64,000 nt of DNA from Litoditis marina (Eukaryota; Nematoda; Chromadorea; Rhabditida; Rhabditidae). This document shows positions 55,152 to 64,000 of the stretch, one piece after another; position 1 is the first letter of the stretch, and each line of letters begins with the position of its first letter. The notes under the pieces are model-generated. The model was given only the letters and a program-made list of their open reading frames with translations. It ran no database searches and was not told the DNA's origin. The stretch is taken from contig OZ038436.1 in assembly GCA_964036275.1 (NCBI GenBank), forward strand, positions 13,667,904 to 13,731,903. The letters run 5' to 3'. A program made the position numbers and the translations under genes.

Positions 55152-56251
55152 GGCTGTCTTCAGACTTTTTGTGCGATACAAGATACAGATACACGATTCA
55201 TTTACGAATTATTTGTATCGTCTCATTTTGTATCCGTATATCGGCGCCAACGTATCAGAGAAGTATGAACGTTCCAGGATACATTTTTTCGATTTTGTTA
55301 GTTTCAAATTCAAAAGTAACTTTCAACAATTTTAAATTCTTTATTTCATAGATATTTATAGGTATTCTTCAAATTGACCTCTATCTCATCGCACGCGACG
55401 CGCGCACGCGCCGCGACAAAATGTGAAAATGAATGAATTTCGATAAACTTTGGACATCGTGAAAAACAAAAACGCTGATGATCATTGATACCGATTCCCA
55501 TGCCATATACTCAATTTCACTCACGCGAAGCGCGTGCACGCGACGCGGCAGAAATATCAAAATGAGTAGATTCATATGAAATTGGGATGGGTGCGGTATT
55601 CGATCATGCTGGTTATGAATATATATCCGAAACTCGTAATACCTTATTATCCGCGTGGCCAACCACTCCCAATCCCAAAAATTTATCTTCATGCACAAAA
55701 GTTGAAATTTTTTGTCGCGTCGCGTGCTGCGCGTGCGCTTGACCCCAAGTTCGTACCAAGCTCACATCTGACTTCAGAATGATCAATTTCCTCAGGTTCC
55801 CAATTTTTATTGAATTCTACGGGTTTTTAAATTTTTGTCGCCCCGATAATCACAGTTCACAAATTTGACCCAAATCTGCATATTTTCTCATTTTGACGCG
55901 TCGCGCGCGAAAATGAAATTTTTTTGCGGATACCAATCTGTTTTGTGTGGGGGAACATTCTATCAATTGGAAAAATTTCACAAAAATCACTTTTATAATC
56001 CGAAAACCTAGATGTATCCACAATATGAGTGAAGTGTAGAATGCCGGCCGCAATCTTCAAAAAAAGTGTATCGTCGATTCAAAATGATGTATCTGACGCC
56101 GAGATACTGTAGAAAAAGTATGAACACGATAGATACATCGCGTGACGCATGTATCTGTCGCCGCTACAAAAATGCAATCGATACACATGATTAGAGCGCG
56201 CATGTATCGTGTATCTTGTTCTTGTATCGCACAAAAAGTCTGAAGACAGCC
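55152..56251. mobile_element. PIF/Harbinger-like MITE, 1100 bp, TAA target duplication
   Basis: The first and last 31 bp are perfect inverted repeats, beginning GGCTGTCTTCAGACTTTTTG and continuing TGCGATACAAG. They are flanked by TAA at 55149-55151 and 56252-56254. A 3-bp TWA duplication and GG...CC termini are typical of PIF/Harbinger elements. Imperfect similarity of the arms continues inward (GATACACGAT). The interior has four clusters of alternating CGCG-rich words (for example CGCACGCGCCGCGAC near 55400) in otherwise AT-rich sequence. No transposase ORF is visible, so it is non-autonomous. Confidence 0.93.
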
Positions 56252-56385
56252 TAAACGTGTCATCACAAAAGTTAGAAAATTTGCTATAATTTTCAGTGTT
56301 GCAAATTTGGTTTTTTTTTTTTGCAGATCCATAATCGGTTATTTTTCACTCGAAATTGATTGGAGGGGAATAGTTCGAGTAGCAA

Positions 56386-59300
56386 ATGAGTAACCTTTCT
56401 GATGAATTCAAAGCTGCAGCAACTTCCTCGGAGACACCTAGCTGCCTGGAACAAGAAAAGTCAGAATCAGAGCCGGTTATTGACAACCTCTCACGAAAAG
56501 GAAAGAAGAGAAATCACGAGGGAAAAGTCAGTACATTCATTGCTTTGTCTTTCAGTAGAAAATAAAATTAGCGGGATAGTTCGAGTGGGAAATGAGTAAG
56601 AGAGAAACAGCGAGTAAGAGTAACCGCTCTAACGAAGCCAAGCTGCAGCTGTAAAGTTATACTCTATATCCTAGACAACAATGACTGACCGAACAACAAT
56701 AAACAGAGTGGTTTTGGTTTTGCTCGAGCTATTATTCTTTCTGCGATGTTAATCTCTTCTCTCTCATGAGTTAATACATGAAATATGTAAATATTTTTGT
56801 ATGAATTCAACAGAGTTTGCTGTTTTTCTGATTCCGGTGCCATATAGTTGTAGAAACTTGAGAATGTTGTGGAAATGAAAACAGTTAACATGTTAGCAAC
56901 CGTGGAAGTTTTTCACCGATAACTGATGTGTTTTATTATGCTCTTGCCGTGTTATAAGATTAATGTTGGCGGTTAGCACGTTCTCAGTCTCACACTCGCA
57001 TTGCATTTATGCAGTATTTTCAGAACAAGGGTCCGATTGAAGGAAAAAAGCTCAAAAAGGATAAAGCGGAACTGGAGGACAAGGACAATTTCCCAATGAA
57101 TGTGCCCTTCAAAATAGTAGATGGTTTGTTTTGTTTATATCTTAAAGTTGTATCTTACTCCTTGACTTGAAATACCACTCCAGCTTCAGTTACCCTAGCT
57201 TAGTTATATCATTCAAAATGTCTTCGAAATATCATTGCATTTTGGAACAAAGTGATATGATTCAACAAATGTTGTACTAATAGGAGTACGCCACCTCTCC
57301 CCCTACTGGGCCATGTACCGTACGCGCACGAAAGGACGATGGATCGGTCGGACTATGGTCGAGGTGTTCACTCAAGAGTTTTTATCTACAAACAAACACT
57401 ATGCGGTACGTTTATCACGTATTATATTAGTGTCTCGGCATGGAGTATGGTTACTTGTCGCGTTCAACTGACTGAACGACCAGCTTGGCTCATAAGCAAG
57501 CTTTTGAGCCTATCTAGCTTAGGCACGAACTTTAAGGTTATTTTCCATTAAAAATAGTTTAAGGTTAACTTTAATAATAAAAATAGGTCAGTTTCGGGCA
57601 ATGCTGGGGTACGGTTGAGTTTTCTCTCATTAGAGAACATGTCTAGCATGGCATGCGGTTCTTGGACGTAGATGGTGTCACTAGATATGATTGAGATGAA
57701 CAGTAAGTGGCGAGTGTTTTTTGAGACTATGCCCTAAAAGCCTTTACAAATTATATCTACATACTGCGCCCGAAGGGTGAGTGGGGGGTGAGCAGAATGG
57801 CCGGAGGGGTAATTACCAGAAAAGAGAAGTGAGAGAATTCGCCCGACTTAGCCAGTCATGCCTTCGAGATGAGCTGTTAATCCAGCACAAAAGTAAGAAA
57901 GATCTCTCGGTTTGGTAATTTGGGTGGGTGTGGAGAGCGAGAACGCTATTTGGGTTTCGAAAAGGCGCACAACGGAAAAATGTTGCTGCTAATATTTGAC
58001 TGAAGAGGAAGACAATAGATAACTCTACTTCTGGGTGAAGAGTGAACAGCAAAATATCTGGGACTTTTTGAGTCTCTGAACTGCACGCTGCCTCTTGTTT
58101 TCCGGACGTATTTCACGCCAGCTCGCAGCAAATTTGGGAGACAGTGGGTGGTAGGAGTTCTGGCATTCTTCTGTCTGCAAGGAACTGGAAGTTTCCGTTA
58201 ATAGTCTTTTGAGTGCACAATCTGCGGTGGTCGCTTCGTTGCTGATCTGGCAGAGCATGTGACTGTCAAGAAGCATTTTGAATAACAGCATTGGCTCTCC
58301 GCTCTCAACAAAAGCAAATGTTGTGATGTGGGGTAAAGTAAAAATTTGGTTGGAAGTTTAGTTAGCATTTGGTGATGGTGACTTCCTAGTAGTCCAACGG
58401 AGATCGTGATGTGGGAAGTAGAATGGCTGCTGGGGTCAGCGAACGTCGGTCGTTTTGAAGTTTTGTTGTGGATAGAAATGGGATTGTTACACTCCTTGTA
58501 ACACTGCACGCGGTGCAAAGTGTCAAGCTGGAACTCGTTTAAAATTATTGGTTGACTTTTTCGAACTGGCATGCGGTACAGTAAGGCTATGAAAAGATTC
58601 TTAAAGCCGTATTAGGTGTACATAGTAGTACGTGTTCACCATGATTGGTAAGTAATTAGTAAATGATCGGGCTGAGAGGAGCTTTGTTTTTCGTGATTGA
58701 TGTGAATGCGGCTCCCAGATGTGTATTTGTTCCCTAAATGACGTGCGAGAAAAACAAGAAGCATATGATTATGTGAGAAGTAGAATGAGAGCTGCGGGTT
58801 GCGAAGTGGCCCACGGTGTGTATGCCAAAACACATCACGCATTCGCAATGAGCAGGGTAATTGAGATGCCGGTCTGCTCTCTCAACATTTCCAGGCACCC
58901 ACTTGCGATTCCCTCTCCGTAATAGAGTTGTTCGAGTGAGAATCATGATTCATGACTCAAGCGGGGCTGTCAGACTATTTCCTGGCCACGGAGGTTGCTT
59001 TGATTGGCGGTCAACTAACACCTAATCTTAGTGATGCGTTCAGGAGCATTGTTTTTAGTGTGGGGTTGGGAACAGGGAAAGGGGTACAAGTGTGGGTGCG
59101 GCTCTGGGGGGAGGGGTTGGGTTTAATGAAAACTGTGTGGGAACTTCGGAGAGGTCATACGCTATTCTGATAGTTAATTCGGAATTATAATTGTTGAAAA
59201 GCTCGTGAAAACGCAGTTTGTGATCTTGTCGGTCAGAGACTTGTCTTATGTCCCAGAGGAGCAGTTAAAAGTTCAAAAACGTATTCTGGGCAAGCGTTGG

Positions 59301-62300
59301 AAAGCGAAAAATGAAGTTTGAATGACATTATGCGAAAATGGGTTCATTATTGAAAAAATGGGATGAGGATCTTACTCGTGTGCGCTCAAGAGCTGCTTCA
59401 AGCTTCAAAATGGTGCGTGCTGCTTATGTGTATCTACCTAGGTATATTTAGACGAAATTAGTGGATTTATTCATTCTCATTTCCTTGTCCGTAAGCAGTG
59501 CGTTCCTGACTATGTTATATTGTGTGTTGTTGTTCATATGTCTCCTTTCACAAAATACCCAAAACCACGGTATTGATTGGTGACCTGTGTTCAATCGGCC
59601 ACTTGTGACACAGTTATTGGTTACCCTTGAGACTCTTGCCTGTCTACATGTTTCTACTTGATGATGACTACCTAACCAAGTCGGAATAAGAGAACTTGTA
59701 TTCAAGCCGCAAAGAGTTGAGGACAAAGGCTCTTTCCAATTTTTGACGCGCGTCCCCTTTTGCCATCTAAGACTTTCTGATGCCCTTTCTATCGAGCTCC
59801 TCGAGATGACGACTACCTAACCACGTCAGATGTCTCTTGGATCAAGCTCTTTAGTGATCGGGGTTGACGAGGGGACTTTCCTATGATTCTGCTGTGCTTT
59901 CAATCCTTATGACCCAATGGCCGAACCCGTGACCCACGTGGGGAGGAAGGGGGGATTTTTACCCTGCCACCGCAGGTGCCCACCATGTGTGGGGGTACCC
60001 GTATGAGGATAGTTTTTACATTAAAAATTCTCGCATTCTCTTCAAAAGTGCGGCTTCACATAATGTGATTATATTGTAGACAGTGGCCTGCAAACTAGGA
60101 AGAATGTACGTGAATGGAAATCAAGTGACTGATCTCAATTTCGTTCTGAAGAATGGTGATACAATTGAACACTGGGGACACAGGCATGAACATCCGGTGA
60201 GTTGCGATGATTATGATAATCGTTCAGTGGTCGTATGCAACAATATTTTTGGGGACATTCCAATGGGAACGTGAAATAGCGTTCCCGAAAGTGAACCCAC
60301 TGAGAGCGATTTTGCGCTCCTGGGAGCGCAAAAAGTGTTGGTGCATACGGCCACAGAAGTGTTTGTATCGATTGTGATATTTCATGACGCTTGAACATTT
60401 TACAGTTAACTAGATATTGTACTATGGATCTATACGTGTCAGTAAGATGACGATTCTTAACTTTTCCTGCTCTTTCTGTGAAATGAGATTTTACCTAATC
60501 TATAAACATTTGGAGTAATATATATTCTAGTTGGAGAGTGTATAATATATATTAATATACATGTACAATCACTCTGTTTCCAGGTGCGTGATTATCCCAT
60601 AGACGTGATCGAAGAGACAGACGATTTGCTGGTTGTCAACAAGCCACCCTCGCTTCCCGTACACGCATGCGGCCAATACGCTGCACACACGGTACTCGGC
60701 CAGTTGAGGATACACCATGGTCGTAGTGGGCTCAGAGGTAGCTTATGCCGCATTCATACGATAAATAGGGCGACTTTGTTGTCAACAGAGATTTTTTGGA
60801 AATCAGGTGTTTTACCTGGGTGAATATACTATGAAAATGGGTGAAAAGTGAGATTTTTTGGAACTGGGTCAGTTCAAACTCTCGATTTTGAAGAAAAACG
60901 GGTGATTCAATGTTCAATCCAACAAATTCGCCCTACGTTTGATTCATACGTTTCACGTCGGCAGGAACTAGTGCATTTCATGCGTATTGATTTAGCTGGT
61001 GTGTTACGCCGACATAAAAAGTAGGAACCCGGCCGTAGACATACATGTAAACAGGTTTTGAGTATCCTAATTCCTTAACACCTTGAAGATGGAACTTTTT
61101 CCGCAGTATCATTCTGAATAGTGTTCGGGAAAATTGAAGTATAGCCCCCCACTTTAGTTGGGTCCCCCCCCCCGTAGCACTTCAACCCCCCACCCAAGCT
61201 TAAACCTGAATATCTGGAAGAGGGGGGGGGGGGTCAAAATTCAACTTCGACATTTACTATTTACCCCCCACCTGGGTCTGCGGGGGGTAAAGCTTCAACG
61301 GTGGGGGGTCAAACTTCAACGAGTGGGGGCTGAACTGAACTATACCGGAAATGTTTACTTTTTACCCCCCACCCTCAAACTTTTGTATTGCAGGTGATAA
61401 ATTGAATTATCACCCCCCGGTTGGGGGGATCAAACTACAATTTCCCAAACGCAATACAAATTCAGAAAGGTGGGGGGTAAAATGTCAATGTTCCCTAGTG
61501 TTCTGCTAGGATAACTTGTTAGGAGGTAATTTATGCCCTTACCCAATTAATATCCTAGCACATTTTATCGAATCAGATGAGGAGATGCATATAGCTAAAA
61601 TAATTGTAGTTTGCACTTGCTTAGCAAACACCAAGGTGTTTTGGGCATTGTGGATGGTCAGGTTGTTATCCAATTGCAAGCGATCCACCACGTATTGCCG
61701 GTAGAGAACACTTGGAAGACTTTTTAGGTTGTCATAGGATCAATTCGGATGTCTGGCATTATGTACACAAAAAGAAACATAAGGGGGCTACGGAAGATAG
61801 AACACATGTATCCAATTACAAAGATTGCGCAATCACGAATCACCCAAAATCTTTCTGGCGGTATTTAGTGGGGTGACGTACGGTGAAGACTAAGTTCAAA
61901 TATTGAACTGATGGTCCTATTGTAATCAAATTCTGTTGGTACCCAGATTTATCTTCATCAATAACGCTCTTGGATAATGTGAAGTTCCCTCTCAAAACGA
62001 GCTTATACAGCTGCACCTTGATTCCATTTCCTTTTATCATCTGATCTCCGCGCAATTTCTCGACGTAATCTGATCTCTACGCGCGCTGATCTATACACTA
62101 CGTAGACTATAATTGGTCGAACACTGTTTGAACACAAATGAATGGTTGATATGAATTTAGTTTATTCATGAAGGACAATAATGGTCAGTAGGAAATGAGA
62201 AGTATTATATGTGACATTTGGTTGGGAAGGGATTATCTCTCGATAAATTATTAAACCATTTCTCTATTCAGAGTAGTATTGCAGAAAAAGGTTCGTCTGC

Positions 62301-63949
62301 TGGCTATTCTGATACTCTATACTAAGATTTGCAAGAATATCTTATAAAGAGGAATCATAGAAAAGGCAACCACTCACACTATTAGGCAATAAAAATAAGT
62401 TGTGATTTGAACTATTTGGTACAAATGCCTGGCGCGCGATTACGAAGCTGAGCTGTCCAGAATTTTCTAAGAACAAAAGTTATATAAGTGAGTTTTCCTA
62501 ACTAATAATGAGGAGATTTAGTCTAGTATACTGAATACTGAAATATAGTCAGTATGTTGTATTTGCTGGATGATGGAACTCTATACCCTCTCCCATTTAC
62601 GTCTTCCGCTGCAGATTGGGTTGTGACATTCTAGACAACATAGTGGTTTTTTGTTTCATTTCAGTGTTGCACCGGCTGGACAGAACCACATCGGGAGTAC
62701 TGTTGTTCGCGAAAAACTATGAAACAGATCTCGAGGTAGTCGTTACTAATTGTTAGATCAGCCGGAAAATTTAAGAAGCGGGGTCTTTTTCGGGCTGAAA
62801 TATATGGCTATTTTTCTTTCAAAACAAGAGGACTTCTAGTTTTTCATCAGCTGTTTTCTGGAAGACTGCTTTCTTATTGTTTACCAACACCAACACACAT
62901 TATTATGTTTATTTAGTAGTGTAATCTTGATTAAGTTATTCTTCCATACAGTTCAAACAAACGCTGAAGAAGGGCGACTGGAAGAAGGAGTATGTTTGCA
63001 AGGTGGAAGGAGTATTCCCAGAGTGGGTTCAGTAGTCTTTTCTATTCTCATTATTCTTGGGCATTATCTATATCGTTTTATCAAGAATATAATAACATAT
63101 ATCAAATTCCTTTGTTGAAGTACATAACCGAAAGGTAAACCGCGCAATCTTCCACTTTTTCGCGCTACGTGAAATTACCCAAAATAGTTTTTTGTAACTG
63201 AAGGGTTGATTATCAATTATCTGTCGCTTACCACACATCAGCGAATAAATAAATGAACGAACTTTTCCGTCCGTTTAAATCTCATTTTGAGTGGACCGTA
63301 GAACAGATTAACTGAATAGAGGGTGGAAATACGCACGAACTTTCTTACCAGTCTTTGCGGGTGCACATCTTTATTACCAGCCGACGTGGTCCGTCATGAA
63401 GATATGAGTAAAGCAGTATTATTCAGTTTTCTAATACCGTTTCCATTGTATTGTGAATGTATCTTCAGTGGTGATGTTGTATGTGAAGCTCCGATTGGCA
63501 ATCTGGTGATCAGTATGGGCATACAATGCGTTCGTCCAGATGGTAAAACGGCGAAAAGCACGTTCCGACGGTGAGGAAATGCATGTTTGCGTATTAGGAA
63601 GTGGTTATTCATTTCAAAGTGTTTGGGCGCATTTAAGTCGAGGGAGAAGTGTGAAACTGTTTCCGTTGGTTGGTCAGTTTTCAAATGCGGTAGCTGAGAA
63701 TTCATTGTTGAAATATGCTACCTCTCACTGTTCAGCTCTGAACTTTACTTGCCAGGTGTTAATAAAATGATTAAAGGATAGCCGATAAATACGCGTGTTT
63801 TCGGATCGTTTCACGTGTTTTTGTTAATATATATTTGTGTTTTGTAATGGTTGTCTTCAGATTGTGGACAGATGGTGCTACATCCCTTTGTTCTGTGAAT
63901 ATCGAAACTGGTAGAACACATCAGATAAGGGTTCATGCTCAGTACTTAG
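56386..63949 (+). CDS. RPUSD2: RPUSD2-type RNA pseudouridine synthase (partial, runs off right edge)
   Basis: RNA pseudouridine synthase of the RluA family, converting uridine to pseudouridine in RNA. Nine plus-strand exons: 56386 to about 56526, 57023-57121, 57285-57402, 60081-60196, 60584-60738, about 62666-62734, 62952-63024, 63469-63571 and 63861-63949. The N-terminus is a Lys-rich disordered stretch (MSNLSDEFKAAATSSE...RKGKKRNHEGK). Then come VRHLSPYWAMYRTRTKGRW and an S4-like part (VACKLGRMYVNGNQV, LKNGDTI, HRHEHP). The catalytic domain follows: LVVNKPPSLPVHACG, the catalytic-loop HRLDRTTSGVLLF with its essential Asp, KKEYVCKVEGVFP, EAPIG and ETGRTHQIRVHAQYL. Block order and the KGRW...HRHEHP region match RPUSD2, not RPUSD1/3/4. 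The donor after VFP is best placed at GTGGGT, giving phase 2 and VFPDGDVVCEAPI. All motifs are intact; the C-terminus lies beyond base 64000. Confidence 0.93.
57403..60080. other. Large RPUSD2 intron with protein-like remnants
   Basis: A 2.7-kb intron, more G/T-rich on the plus strand than its surroundings. Short plus-strand reading frames look protein-like but are separated by stops: a CxxC...HxxxxxH finger-like stretch FECTICGGRFVADLAEH at about 58208-58284, then CSLNDVREKQEAYDYVRSRM from about 58722, and VRDLSYVPEEQLKVQKRILG at about 59234. They may be debris of a retroelement or an old gene copy; I cannot name a family. Two short direct repeats (GACTACCTAACCAxGTC) lie at about 59665 and 59810. 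Confidence 0.4.
60739..62664. other. RPUSD2 intron between the NKPPSLPVHACG and HRLD exons
   Basis: About 1.9 kb with no additional exon recognised. It contains the second full-length C/G-run element (61127-61495) and is otherwise AT-rich. Confidence 0.5.
61127..61495 (-). mobile_element. Full-length C/G-run MITE-like element, reverse orientation, 8-bp target duplication
   Basis: Starts GGGAAAATTGAAG and ends GTCAATGTTCCC, with flanking perfect duplications TAGTGTTC at 61119-61126 and 61496-61503. It is the reverse complement, block for block, of the copy at 38187-38570 (369 vs 384 bp; length differs mostly in homopolymer runs). Its end pair confirms the element boundaries. Confidence 0.93.
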
Positions 63950-64000
63950 GTGGGTGGACAAAACAGAAATACTAGGTTCTTCACTTTGATTATGTTGAAA

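Overview
The window is animal nuclear DNA, and the ORFs that are long by chance are mostly not genes. All seven genes were read by joining short exons (about 50-200 bp) across GT-AG introns, with one GC-AG intron. Gene content points to a small invertebrate, probably a protostome and possibly a lophotrochozoan or flatworm: a TASK-type two-pore K+ channel, an FMRFamide-receptor-like GPCR, a neprilysin, an SLC12A8-like carrier, a polo-like kinase, RPUSD2 and a secreted PLAT protein. The species cannot be named from sequence alone. The standard genetic code fits every exon.

Layout. 0.3-1.7 kb (-): N-lobe exons of a polo-like kinase that runs off the left edge. 6.6-17.3 kb (-): 17-exon SLC12A8-like transporter. 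19.3-24.6 kb (-): 9-exon TASK K2P channel, whose two C-terminal exons could be mistaken for the transporter's 5' end. 25.5-32.5 kb (-): small secreted single-PLAT-domain protein. 34.0-45.4 kb (-): full-length M13 metallopeptidase (neprilysin) with more than 20 exons. 50.2-54.4 kb (-): rhodopsin-class peptide GPCR. 56.4-63.9 kb (+): RPUSD2-type pseudouridine synthase that runs off the right edge. Six genes share the minus strand; RPUSD2 is divergent from the GPCR. Three have roles in excitability or peptide signalling (K2P channel, peptide GPCR, peptidase), but nothing shows co-regulation.

The most unusual content is non-coding. Introns and spacers are crowded with small inverted-repeat elements. 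(1) A 370-384 bp element of alternating C-runs, G-runs and AT-rich spacers, with short terminal inverted repeats and perfect 8-bp target duplications at two of three copies; one copy sits exactly on a neprilysin 5' splice site and duplicates it. (2) A 1100-bp PIF/Harbinger-like element with perfect 31-bp termini and a TAA duplication, filling the divergent GPCR/RPUSD2 spacer. (3) Very numerous snap-back elements bounded by TGTAGTTTG. (4) An E-box (CACGTG)-bearing palindromic family. (5) A family with TTAAAGG termini. (6) A tRNA-like (SINE-like) repeat whose two copies both begin exactly at a 5' splice site, in two unrelated genes. The window therefore records repeated interaction between mobile elements and splice sites. 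Other repeats are long TC/GA/TA microsatellites, a 33-bp tandem array just upstream of the K2P start codon, and several local direct duplications.
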